64,000 nt of DNA from a bacterium (GTDB taxonomy: Bacteria > Zhuqueibacterota > Zhuqueibacteria > Zhuqueibacterales > Zhuqueibacteraceae), in assembly GCA_023150945.1 (NCBI GenBank), contig JAKLJX010000013.1:148302-212301 (forward strand), given 5' to 3'. Position numbers and translations under genes: made by a program. The notes below the pieces were generated by a model. That model did not search any database and was not told where the DNA came from. It saw only the letters and a list, made by a program, of their open reading frames with translations. This document shows positions 17,257-25,813 of this stretch, in pieces; position 1 is the stretch's first letter; each line of letters starts with the position of its first letter.

Positions 17257-19227
17257 ATGCGCAAATTCATCCTGACACGTTATCTCCTGCGCGAACACAC
17301 CGGGCCGTTCTGCTTCAGCTTTGCGGTGCTCACCTTTGTATTCGTGCTCGATCTGTTGTTTCGCCAGCTCAACCGGCTGCTGAGCAAAGGCCTGCCGGTC
17401 ACCACCATCCTGGAATTTTTCGGCTGCAACCTCGCCTGGATGATGGCCACGGCCGTGCCGATGGCCGTGCTCACGGCCACGCTGATGGCGTTTGGCCGGC
17501 TGGCCGCGGATGAGGAAATCACCGCCCTGCACGCCGCCGGCCTCAGTCTGCGGCGCCTGGTGGCGCCGGTGTTGGCCGCCGCCGCCGCGCTTGCGCTCAT
17601 GCTGTTTTGGTTCACCGATCGCGTGCTGCCGGAATTCAACTACCGCGCGCGCCGCCTCGCCACTGCCATCACCCTGCACAAACCCGCCATTCGCCTCGAA
17701 CCCGGCGTGTGGTTTGGCGATTTGCCCAATTACCGCCTGCTGGCCACCGCCGTGGCAGAAAGCCTGGCCGTGACGAAATTGACCAATCTGCTGGTGCAGG
17801 ATCTCTCCGCGCCGCAGGTGCAGCGCATGATCGCGGCGCGCGCCGGCCTGATGCAAACCGATTCCGCCGCCCGCCGGGTGACGTTGACTTTGTTCGACGG
17901 CGAAATTCAGGAAATCGATTTCAATGAGCTGGAGGAATTGCGGCGGCTGAGTTTCATCAAGCACGAGTTCGTCATTTTTTGGGAAGACAGCACTGCCGGC
18001 TTGCTTGCAACGGCGCGCACCGATCGCGAACAAACCCTGGCACAAATGCGGCAGGAGGTGAGCGCCAGTGAGGCGGCGCTGGCGCAGTTGCAGCAGCGGC
18101 TGCACGCCGTGTTTGCCGGCGAAGGCCTCGAGCTGCCCGCGCCTCCGGGCGGCGCGCCGCGGGAAACCCTGCTGACCGCGCTGCCTGCCGATTTGCCGGC
18201 TGAGCGCCGCGATCGCTTGCGCGGCTTCCTGCAGGTTTGGTCGTCGCGGCAGCAGGAACTGCAGCAGCGCGTGCACAGCCTGCTGGTTGAAATTCACAAG
18301 AAGTACGCCTTTCCGGCGGCGTGCGTGGTTTTCGTGCTCATTGGTGCGCCGCTGGGCGTGCTGGCGCGGCAGGGTGGTTTTGCCACCAGCTCGGGCCTCA
18401 GCCTGATCTTCTTTTTGATCTATTGGGCGTGCATGATCGGCGGCGAGCGCCTGGCGGATCGTGAGCGTCTCCCGCCGCTGCTGGCCATGTGGTCCGCCAA
18501 CCTGTTGCTTGGCGGGCTGGGCTTGGCGGCGCTGTGGCAGGTTGGCCGCGGCCCTTGGACGGTCGCGCCGTTGGTTCATGGGCTGCGTCAAAAGATCAGC
18601 AATCTGCGCGCCCGGCGGCAGTGGCATCGTCCGCAGCCTGCCGAACTGCCCGCTATGCCGTGCCCGGCTCCGCCGGCGGTGGCAACGAGTTCTTCACCGC
18701 CACGGCAGCCGGAAGTCACTGTGCCGGTGACGCCACCAGCACAGCCCGCGGTGCTGCCGCAGCGCAGCCCATCCGGCAGCGGTTGGCCGGAAGTGAGAGT
18801 CGTTTTGCAGCAGCTCGCGCACCGCACGCATGCGCAGGTGGTCATGCTGTGTGATCAAGACGGCAGGCCGGTCGTGCAGGTGGGAAATGTGCCGCCGGAG
18901 CTGCCGGAGAGTTCCGGCGCGGCGGCCCTCGGCCGGCTGGCAGCCAGTCACATGGCGGCAGCGGCCGCCCTGTTCCGCCAACTCGGCGAGACCCAAGGTG
19001 TGCGCTCCTTGCTGCTGGAAGGCTGGCAGCACAACAGCTACGTCTTCAGTTTCGCGGGCCGCTTGATTTTGATTGTCATCACCGGCAAGCAGGCTGCGGT
19101 GGGTTGGGTCGAATTGATGGCGAAACAAGCGCTGGCGAGTCTGCGCCAAATCGCGCTGGCGGCGGCGGCGCGCAAAGCCAGGCCTGCGGCTGCGCAGCGG
19201 CCCGCGCCGGCAGTGATGGAAACGTGA
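17257..19227 (+). CDS. LptF/LptG-type permease fused to a Roadblock/LC7 domain
   Basis: 656 residues, much longer than the usual 350-430 for LptF/G. The N-terminal part follows the family: TM1 about 17-35, TM2-TM3 about 55-125 (PMAVLTATLMAFGRLAADEEITALHAAG is characteristic), a periplasmic beta-jellyroll about 130-340 with an inserted coiled coil (QMRQEVSASEAALAQLQQ), then three C-terminal TMs from about 350 (AFPAACVVFVLIGAPLGVLAR). A Pro-rich linker (about 455-505) leads to a Roadblock/LC7 domain (about 510-635: VRVVLQQLAHRTHAQVVMLCDQDGRPV in its opening). LptF/G drive lipopolysaccharide export with LptB; Roadblock domains regulate Ras-like GTPases in polarity systems such as MglB. The combination is unusual. 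Start at 17257; an upstream extension lacks similarity. Confidence 0.85.
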   Translation: MRKFILTRYLLREHTGPFCFSFAVLTFVFVLDLLFRQLNRLLSKGLPVTTILEFFGCNLAWMMATAVPMAVLTATLMAFGRLAADEEITALHAAGLSLRRLVAPVLAAAAALALMLFWFTDRVLPEFNYRARRLATAITLHKPAIRLEPGVWFGDLPNYRLLATAVAESLAVTKLTNLLVQDLSAPQVQRMIAARAGLMQTDSAARRVTLTLFDGEIQEIDFNELEELRRLSFIKHEFVIFWEDSTAGLLATARTDREQTLAQMRQEVSASEAALAQLQQRLHAVFAGEGLELPAPPGGAPRETLLTALPADLPAERRDRLRGFLQVWSSRQQELQQRVHSLLVEIHKKYAFPAACVVFVLIGAPLGVLARQGGFATSSGLSLIFFLIYWACMIGGERLADRERLPPLLAMWSANLLLGGLGLAALWQVGRGPWTVAPLVHGLRQKISNLRARRQWHRPQPAELPAMPCPAPPAVATSSSPPRQPEVTVPVTPPAQPAVLPQRSPSGSGWPEVRVVLQQLAHRTHAQVVMLCDQDGRPVVQVGNVPPELPESSGAAALGRLAASHMAAAAALFRQLGETQGVRSLLLEGWQHNSYVFSFAGRLILIVITGKQAAVGWVELMAKQALASLRQIALAAAARKARPAAAQRPAPAVMET

Positions 19228-19254
19228 GCCTGGCTTGGAATCGAAATCAATGGT

Positions 19255-19313
19255 GTAACGAAATACGCCGTTCCGATCAAATCGTACGGCGCCCGAGTGC
19301 AACAAAACATTGC
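19255..19313 (+). promoter_or_regulatory. Upstream activating site pair (weaker copy) before the wza operon
   Basis: GCAACAAAACATTGC at 19299-19313 differs by one base from the site at 28551 and is preceded, with centres 39 bp apart, by a degenerate partner ending CGTTCC (19260-19274). Orientation is towards wza, about 200 bp upstream of its start, the same distance as in the copy before the asparagine-synthase-like gene. Confidence 0.5.
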
Positions 19314-19431
19314 TAAACCTCGCCTGCGCGCGGCAGGCCTGCCGCACAATTTCTCTTTCACTTCCTTCAAACCTTTGTTTTGCTTCTGCCGCGATCGCCG
19401 GCGTCCCCGCCGTTTGCTCCTGCCCGAACCG

Positions 19432-19446
19432 TGGTATGGCCTTTGT
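19432..19446 (+). promoter_or_regulatory. Weak candidate sigma54 promoter of the wza operon
   Basis: TGGTATGGCCTTTGT has the -24 GG and correct N10 spacing, but GT instead of the nearly invariant GC at -12. It lies about 127 bp after the centre of the upstream site at 19299 and about 60 bp before the wza start. Supported mainly by its position relative to the site pair. Confidence 0.3.
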
Positions 19447-19503
19447 CTTGAGATCGGCAGCAATCAATCACGGTCAGATCAAACCCAATCAGGTGATGCC
19501 ATC

Positions 19504-20280
19504 ATGTCACGCTGTTCGCTGCCACCGCAATCTGCTTTGAATCAAATGCAACGGCCCGCCGGCAGCCGTGCGCTTGCGGCCCGGGTGCTGCTCACCGGTC
19601 TTGCCGCGCTGTTGTTGCAGGCTTGCGCCGGTACGCAGCGAACCGCTGCACCGCTGCGGCCGCGCGTGCCGGCTTATCATGAGCAGGAATATCGCATCGC
19701 GCCCGGCGACAATCTCGTCATCCGGCTCTACTATCATCCCGAGCTGAACACCGAAGTGTGGGTGCGGCCGGATGGCCACATTTCGCTGGAGCTGGTGGGA
19801 GAAATCAAAGTCAGCGGCCTGACGCCGGCGATTCTGGACACGCTGCTGCAAATGCGCTATCGCCAGCGTTTGGTGGATCCGGAAGTGGCGGTGATCGTGA
19901 AAAGCTCGGCCTCGCAAAAAGTCTTTGTCGGCGGCGAAGTGGAATCGCCCGGCCTGGTGCCTTACGACAACGGCTTGACCATCATGAGCGCGGTCTTTCA
20001 AGCCGGTGGATTCAGATCTTCCGCCAAGTCTTCGGCCATCGTCGTGTTGCGCCGCAATCCTCGCAACGGCAGTGTTGCCACGCTGGTCTATGACGTGCGC
20101 GGTGCGTTGCGCGGCCGCCTTGCCGCCGCCAACGTCGAACTGTATCCGTTCGACATCGTCTATGTCCCGAAATCGGGCATTGCCCGCGCCAACCAATTCG
20201 TGGATCAATACATCGATGGACTGTTGCCCGTGGGCACGCTGTCGGGCTTTGCCTGGCTTTACACGTTGGTCGGCAGATGA
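19504..20280 (+). CDS. Wza-like polysaccharide export outer-membrane lipoprotein
   Basis: 258 residues. Start at 19504 (AGGTG 8 nt upstream) gives a signal peptide with a lipobox LLQAC (Cys41). Poly_export domain: EYRIAPGDNLVIRLYYHPELN, VRPDGHISLELVGEIKVSGLT, then an SLBB-type unit KVFVGGEVESPGLVPYDN and a final YPFDIVYVPKSGIARAN. It forms the outer-membrane channel for capsule or exopolysaccharide. First gene of the EPS operon, 91 bp ahead of the chain-length regulator. The C-terminal part after VPKS is short, as in small OPX proteins without a long amphipathic membrane helix. Confidence 0.92.
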   Translation: MSRCSLPPQSALNQMQRPAGSRALAARVLLTGLAALLLQACAGTQRTAAPLRPRVPAYHEQEYRIAPGDNLVIRLYYHPELNTEVWVRPDGHISLELVGEIKVSGLTPAILDTLLQMRYRQRLVDPEVAVIVKSSASQKVFVGGEVESPGLVPYDNGLTIMSAVFQAGGFRSSAKSSAIVVLRRNPRNGSVATLVYDVRGALRGRLAAANVELYPFDIVYVPKSGIARANQFVDQYIDGLLPVGTLSGFAWLYTLVGR

Positions 20281-20371
20281 AGCCGCCGCGCCCGGACGGT
20301 CCGCGCCAAGCGGGTACGGGCATCATTGAAACAAAAGGGATGAGTCCTCAATCAGTGCGCAGGAGAGAGTC

Positions 20372-22240
20372 ATGTTGGAAGAAAGCACCGCAATGTTGCG
20401 ATTGAAAGCCGGGGTGGAAGTGATTGCCCGGCATCGCGGCCTGGTCATCACGTTGTTCTTGCTCACGGTGATTCCGGTGGCCGTGGCCACGTTCACCGCC
20501 GCCCAACAGTTCCGCGCCACCGCCAAAGTGCTGGTGCGCCGCGAGGAAAAACCGGGCGCCTTGAATCCCTACTTCTCGCGCCTCAATCAGGAAGAGGACA
20601 TTCGCTCGGAGCTGGAAATCGCCACCTGCCGTCCTGTTCTGGAGAATGTGTTGCGTGAAGCTCTGGCGAGCCGGCGGCCGTTTCACGGGTTGAATTCCGA
20701 GTCAGTGCAAGCATTGCAGGCACTGGTCAACGGCCGGCAGCGTCTGGTGGCGGCGGCCGACGGCACGCGCTCGGAAGCGAATGCGGCGGCCTGGCAGGCC
20801 GGCGATGATTTGATGGAACCGGCGCTCGAACGCATGCGCCGCCGTATCACCGTCGAAGCGGTCACCGGCGCCAACGTCATCACCATCAGTTTTGAAGACA
20901 CGGAAGCGGAACGCGCCGCCTGGTATGCCAATGCGCTTGCCAATGCCTATGCCGCCTACAACGCCCAGGTGCACGGCGGCGCGGAGATCGAGAATTTTCT
21001 CAGCGAACACATCGGCAGTGCCCGCACCCGGCTGGACAGTCTGGAACAGGCGCTCTATGCCTTCCGCATGAGCAGCGGCCTGGTGGACTATGACAAACAG
21101 GTTGCCATCGTGCTGGAGAAGTATCGCTCGACCGATTACGAGATCCTGCGCTTGCGCGAAGAAGCGGAAACGCTTACGGCCAAGATCACGCGGCTGCGCC
21201 GCCTGCACGCCACGCGCGACTCGCTCATCGTGCCTGATGCCGACATGGATGCCCATCCGGCCATCCGCCAGCTTTACAGCCGGCTCACGGATTTGCGGCT
21301 GGAATACCGCGCGGCGCTGGGCAAATACACGCGCAATCATCGCCACATGCGCGATCTCGCCAGCCAAATCGCCGGCGTGCAAAAGGAATTGGTGAGCGAA
21401 ATCGACCGCCTCATCGGGCTGGAGGAAGAACGCCGGCGCTCGCTGCAGGAGCAGATTGCCGTGATGTCCCGCAAGGTGGAGAATGTCAAAGCGGATTTGC
21501 AGAACCTGCCGGCCAAGGAGCGGGTGTTGAGCGAGCTGGAACTGGCCACGGAGAACACCCGCAAGATCTATTCCCTGTTGGTGACGCGGCGCGAAGAAAT
21601 GAGTGTGGAGAAAGCCGCCGATCGGCGCCTGTCGCGCATCGCGATCATCAGTCCCGCGGGTGTGCCGTTCGAACCTGTCAGCCCGCGCAAAGGTCGCAAT
21701 CTGGCCATGGGAATCCTGCTCGGCCTGCTGGCCGGAGTTGCCGGCGCCTTCGTGCGTGAGCAGGCTGGCCAAGCCTTGCGCGGCACGCCGACACCGGCGC
21801 GCCCGGCGCGTGCGGCGGAACGCGTGACGGTTGAAACCACCGCCGCGGCGTGGCAGCCGCCGGTGATGCCCGAGACCGTGGTGCTGCCGCCCGCGCGCAT
21901 CAAGCGTGCCACCCCGATCGAAGAATTGCTCGAAGACCTAACCACGGCCGGAGATGCGCCCATGGCGGAGGTGACCGTTGATCTGCGGCTGCAAACCGAG
22001 GTGGCGCGCCGCCGGCAGGCCGTCCATTTGCAGACCCATGACACGCATGCCAACGGCAATGCTGCCAACGGCGTTGTGAAAAACGGAATTAACGGCCGTG
22101 GCTTTCACGCCGGTGCGCCGCGAGCAGCGGCAGCTCTGCAGAGCAAGCCGGCCCTGCCGCCGGGCGCTGCTGTGACGCCGGAACGCGCCGCCGCGCCGGT
22201 TGCGTTGCGAGCCAAGAATCCCGCGCCGATGCACTTTTGA
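20372..22240 (+). CDS. Polysaccharide co-polymerase (Wzz/GumC-like), no kinase domain
   Basis: 622 residues; AGGAG 7 nt before ATG 20372. TM1 about 25-45 (GLVITLFLLTVIPVAVATFTA), a Wzz domain with QQFRATAKVLVRREEK, a long coiled-coil periplasmic region (about 200-410: RLDSLEQALYAFRMSSGLVDY, LRLEYRAALGKYTRNH), and a second TM about 440-460 following the PVSPRKGRN motif typical of the family. The last 150 residues are a Pro/Ala-rich cytoplasmic tail with no Walker motifs, so the BY-kinase part found in Wzc is missing. Sets polymer chain length with Wza and Wzy. Confidence 0.9.
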   Translation: MLEESTAMLRLKAGVEVIARHRGLVITLFLLTVIPVAVATFTAAQQFRATAKVLVRREEKPGALNPYFSRLNQEEDIRSELEIATCRPVLENVLREALASRRPFHGLNSESVQALQALVNGRQRLVAAADGTRSEANAAAWQAGDDLMEPALERMRRRITVEAVTGANVITISFEDTEAERAAWYANALANAYAAYNAQVHGGAEIENFLSEHIGSARTRLDSLEQALYAFRMSSGLVDYDKQVAIVLEKYRSTDYEILRLREEAETLTAKITRLRRLHATRDSLIVPDADMDAHPAIRQLYSRLTDLRLEYRAALGKYTRNHRHMRDLASQIAGVQKELVSEIDRLIGLEEERRRSLQEQIAVMSRKVENVKADLQNLPAKERVLSELELATENTRKIYSLLVTRREEMSVEKAADRRLSRIAIISPAGVPFEPVSPRKGRNLAMGILLGLLAGVAGAFVREQAGQALRGTPTPARPARAAERVTVETTAAAWQPPVMPETVVLPPARIKRATPIEELLEDLTTAGDAPMAEVTVDLRLQTEVARRRQAVHLQTHDTHANGNAANGVVKNGINGRGFHAGAPRAAAALQSKPALPPGAAVTPERAAAPVALRAKNPAPMHF

Positions 22241-22333
22241 ACCGGCTTCGGCCGCCGGACCGACGACGAGATTCATTGTCGATATATAAACGAGGACGTG
22301 GTTTTCCGCTGTTACCAGAAGGAGACTGGCATT

Positions 22334-24073
22334 ATGAAAGTTGTAATCCTTGCAGGCGCAGGCGGGGCACGGCTGCTGCCGCTTACCCAGATTACGCCGA
22401 AACCGTTGTTGCCGGTGGCGAACACGCCGCTGGCCCTTCATCTCGTGCAACACCTCAAACGCTGCGGCTTCACGGATCTGATCTTTTGCATCAGCAAAGA
22501 TCAAACGGCGCTGATGGAGGTGTTGGGCAACGGCGATCCCTGGGACATGGTGATCCGCTACGTGGTCGAAGATCGCCCCTCCGGCACCGCCGGCGCGCTC
22601 GGCCAGCTTGCGCCCCTCCTGTCCAATGACACCTTCCTGGTGATGGGCTGCAATGTGCTGTTCAACTTCAATCTGCGTGATTTGGTGAAACAACATGTGC
22701 GCTCCCGCGCCGAGGCCACGGTGCTGGTTTCGAAATTGCCGGCCGCTTATGACTCCGGCCGCCATGAAATCGTGGAAGTGAATGAGGACGGCAGCATTGG
22801 TCGCGTGCATCGCGGCGAGACGGCGCGCACGGATTTTCGCTTCTTTCCGGTGGGCGTCTACTGTTTTCAGCCTTCAGTGTTCGACTTTTTCCGCAAGGGC
22901 GAGAGTTTTCTCGACATCAAAGAGCAACTGTTGCAGCGCATGATGGAAAACGGCCGGCCGGTCATCGCCCATCAACTCCCGGGCGAGTGGCAGTACCTTT
23001 TCACGCTGGAAGATTATTTGAAACTCAATGACACCGTGCTGGCCGGCCAGTTGGGCAGCATCTCCTATCAACACCAAATTTCTCCCAACGTGTGGATCGG
23101 CCAGAACGTGCGGCTGGGCAATCGCGTCAATCTCATTCCGCCGGTGGTGATCGGCGACAACACCATCATCGATGATGATGTGCAGATCGTGGGCGGCACG
23201 GTGATCGGCGCGGATTGCTTCGTGGGCAAAGGCTCGGTGCTGCGCGAATGCGCGGTGTGGAATCGGTGCCGCATCGCGGAGGGCAATTGGATCGAACGCA
23301 CGGTGATCACGCGCGACGGCGTGGTGGGGCCGCGCCAGCGCCTGCAGGGCGCGGTGGTGGTCAAGGAACAATTGCGGCCGGCCGCGGTGAATCTGCTGGC
23401 GAAAAACTACAACATCACCACCATTGCCTCCTCCGCGGCCACCACGGTGCTGCCGGGGCCGCAACGCCGCCGCTTGTTCGATTTCAGCAAGCGGGTCATG
23501 GACATCGTGCTCTCGCTGCTGCTGGTGATTCTGCTCGCGCCGGTGATGCTGCTCGTCGCGCTCGCCATCAAGTTCGACAGCCCGGGCCCGGTCTTTTTCC
23601 GGCAGCGCCGGGCCGGCTTGGGCGGCCGCGAGTTCTGGATGATGAAGTTTCGTTCGATGGTGCAGGATGCCGCGCACCGGCAGGATCAACTGCGCCATCT
23701 CAACCAAGTCGATGGCCCGATCTTCAAGATCGAAAATGATCCACGCATGACGCGCGTAGGCAAAATTCTGCGCAAGCTCAGCCTGGATGAGTTTCCGCAA
23801 CTGTTCAACATTATGCGCGGCGAGATGAGCTTTGTCGGCCCGCGGCCTCTGGCTTACAAAGAGCTGAAGTATGAGCCGTCCTGGTCGGAAACCCGGCTGC
23901 AAGTGAAGCCCGGCCTCACCGGCTTGTGGCAGGTCAGCGGCCGCAGCGATTCCTCCTTCCGCGACTGGGTCGCGATGGACAAGTATTACGCCATGCATCA
24001 AAGCTTGCTGTTGGATTTGAAGATCCTGTTCAAAACCCCGTTCAATGTGCTGCTCGGCTCGGGCGCCTATTGA
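22334..24073 (+). CDS. Fusion: sugar nucleotidyltransferase + left-handed beta-helix + polyprenyl-phosphate sugar-1-phosphate transferase
   Basis: 579 residues. Residues 1-235 are a nucleotidyltransferase (VVILAGAGGARLLPLTQI, TPKPLLPVAN with the uridylyl/guanylyl-binding Lys, and GTAGAL). Residues about 255-345 are hexapeptide repeats of a left-handed beta-helix (VWIGQNVRLGN, PPVVIGDNTIIDDD). From about 380 a WcaJ/WbaP-type transferase follows: KRVMDIVLSLLLVILLAPVM as membrane anchor, SPGPVFFRQRRAG, FRSMV, KLSLDEFPQLFNIMRGEMS, VGPRPL and KPGLTGLWQVSGR. One polypeptide may thus make the activated sugar and start the repeat unit on the lipid carrier. Start at Met 22334 after AAGGAG. The sugar is not predictable. 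GGARLLP deviates from the common GxGTRL. Confidence 0.9.
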   Translation: MKVVILAGAGGARLLPLTQITPKPLLPVANTPLALHLVQHLKRCGFTDLIFCISKDQTALMEVLGNGDPWDMVIRYVVEDRPSGTAGALGQLAPLLSNDTFLVMGCNVLFNFNLRDLVKQHVRSRAEATVLVSKLPAAYDSGRHEIVEVNEDGSIGRVHRGETARTDFRFFPVGVYCFQPSVFDFFRKGESFLDIKEQLLQRMMENGRPVIAHQLPGEWQYLFTLEDYLKLNDTVLAGQLGSISYQHQISPNVWIGQNVRLGNRVNLIPPVVIGDNTIIDDDVQIVGGTVIGADCFVGKGSVLRECAVWNRCRIAEGNWIERTVITRDGVVGPRQRLQGAVVVKEQLRPAAVNLLAKNYNITTIASSAATTVLPGPQRRRLFDFSKRVMDIVLSLLLVILLAPVMLLVALAIKFDSPGPVFFRQRRAGLGGREFWMMKFRSMVQDAAHRQDQLRHLNQVDGPIFKIENDPRMTRVGKILRKLSLDEFPQLFNIMRGEMSFVGPRPLAYKELKYEPSWSETRLQVKPGLTGLWQVSGRSDSSFRDWVAMDKYYAMHQSLLLDLKILFKTPFNVLLGSGAY

Positions 24074-24201
24074 GCGCGGTTGCCGGATCTTGCTCGAATG
24101 CGCCTGGCGCGGCACGGCCGGAAGTCCGTTGATCAATTGCTCGGATCCCTGACCGGACCGCAACCGACTGCACCCTGGAGCCCTGCCGCCAGGCCATTCG
24201 C

Positions 24202-25767
24202 ATGCAACCGAATGCCAAACCACAAACCGAAATCGACGTCATGCACGCAAACTCCTGGCTTCCTGCTTCACTTTCGCTGCGGCACTTGTTTGCCGGGCTG
24301 TTGCTCGCGCTCTATGCCGGCATCGCCTACCAGGTGATGCAATTGCCGGACAACTGGCTCGGCGCGGCAGCGGGTCTGCTGCTGGCGGTCATCGGTTTGT
24401 TGTGGATGGGCAAGAGCCGGCAACTGCTGCTCACCGCGCTGGTGGTCGCGATTCCGCTGGTGGGTTTCGACTTCAGCCTCTATTACAACGAGAAGCTCGG
24501 CGGCGATCACCGCATCGCCGCGAGCTTGCTCGATTTTGCGCTGCTGGCGCTCGCCGGCGAGTATGTGCTCACCCGGCCGGCGGGGCAACGCCGCGCCCTG
24601 CAGCCGCGCGAGCTGGCGGTGTTGATGGCGGCCTTGTTCGCGCTGGGGCTGGTCTCTTTGAATTTCGCGCAAGAGCCCAGGCTCACGATGTTTGAGTTGA
24701 TCCGCCTCGGCCGCATGATCGTGCTCGCCCTGGTGGTGGCGAAGTGCGTGCAAGAGGGGGAGAGCTTGAACCGCGTGATCATGGTTCTTTTTCTCATGAC
24801 CATCGCCGAAGGCTTGCTCGGCTATGCCCAGAGAATTTCCGGCGGCCAGCTCGGCATCAAGTTGATCGGCGAGCCGGAGCACGTGCTCACGCAGGAGTTG
24901 AACGGCGGCACGGCGATCCGCGTGGGCGGCACTTTCAACCACGCCAATCAATTCGCGCGCTTCCTCGGTTTGGTGCTGCCGCTGGCACTGGCGGTGACCA
25001 TCGGCGGCGAGCGCCGCAAGTATCGCCTGCTCGCCGGCGCCGCGCTGCTGATCGGCGGCGGCGCCCTGGTGGTGACGTTGTCGCGCGCCGCCTGGATCGG
25101 CGTGACCCTGGGCAGTGCGCTGGTGTTTGCCATGCTCATCCGGCGGCCGGCACTGCGCGTGCGCGCCATGCGCAGTCTGTGGGCGGTGCTCGCCGCGGTG
25201 ACGCTGTTCGTGCTGGTCAACCTCAACACCATTGTCGCGCGCTTCACCACGCAGGATGCCGGCTCCTTTGCCACGCGCGCGCCGATGGCGAACATCGCCC
25301 TGCAGATCATCGCGGATCATCCCTGGGGCGTGGGCTTCGGCAATTATCGCCTGTGGCTGCCCAAGTACGGCGATCCGGCCGTGCCGTTTACTTTTCAGGC
25401 GAAAGTGCACAGCGTCTATTTGCTCGTCGCCGCCGAGCTGGGCGTGGTGAGCTTGATCGTGTTTCTCGCGCTGCTGGCGTTTGTCTTCACCACGAGCCTG
25501 TCACTCTCCCGCCGTTTGCCGCCGGATGCGGCCATGGTGGCGATCGGCATCGCCGGTGGGTTGCTCGCTTTCAGCATTCACGGTCTGGTGGATTATGAAG
25601 AAATCGCCCGCATCCCGATTCTGTGGTTTCAAATCGGCTTGCTGGCGGCGCTGGCCGGCCAGTATCGCGCGGCCGCACGCGCCACTGCCGGTCCGACGCG
25701 GTTGGCCGCGAATCCGCCGCGTGACCGTGGCCGGCAGCCGGCTGATCCTGGCATGCCTGTGCTGTGA
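24202..25767 (+). CDS. O-antigen ligase/polymerase family membrane protein (Wzy-like)
   Basis: 521 residues with about 12 hydrophobic segments. The Wzy_C signature lies in GGTFNHANQFARFLGLVLP, TLSRAAWIGV and the large periplasmic loop containing HPWGVGFGNYRLWLP and VHSVYLLVAAELGV (His/Arg residues typical of the polymerase/ligase active loop). It joins EPS repeat units at the periplasmic face. Position after the initiating transferase and before the flippase fits a Wzx/Wzy pathway. The start may be 24202 or Met 24241; neither has a strong ribosome site. Confidence 0.88.
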   Translation: MQPNAKPQTEIDVMHANSWLPASLSLRHLFAGLLLALYAGIAYQVMQLPDNWLGAAAGLLLAVIGLLWMGKSRQLLLTALVVAIPLVGFDFSLYYNEKLGGDHRIAASLLDFALLALAGEYVLTRPAGQRRALQPRELAVLMAALFALGLVSLNFAQEPRLTMFELIRLGRMIVLALVVAKCVQEGESLNRVIMVLFLMTIAEGLLGYAQRISGGQLGIKLIGEPEHVLTQELNGGTAIRVGGTFNHANQFARFLGLVLPLALAVTIGGERRKYRLLAGAALLIGGGALVVTLSRAAWIGVTLGSALVFAMLIRRPALRVRAMRSLWAVLAAVTLFVLVNLNTIVARFTTQDAGSFATRAPMANIALQIIADHPWGVGFGNYRLWLPKYGDPAVPFTFQAKVHSVYLLVAAELGVVSLIVFLALLAFVFTTSLSLSRRLPPDAAMVAIGIAGGLLAFSIHGLVDYEEIARIPILWFQIGLLAALAGQYRAAARATAGPTRLAANPPRDRGRQPADPGMPVL

Positions 25768-25813
25768 GTATGGCCATTGTCCTCAACTCGCTTAACCGTG
25801 GGAGCCAATTTCT

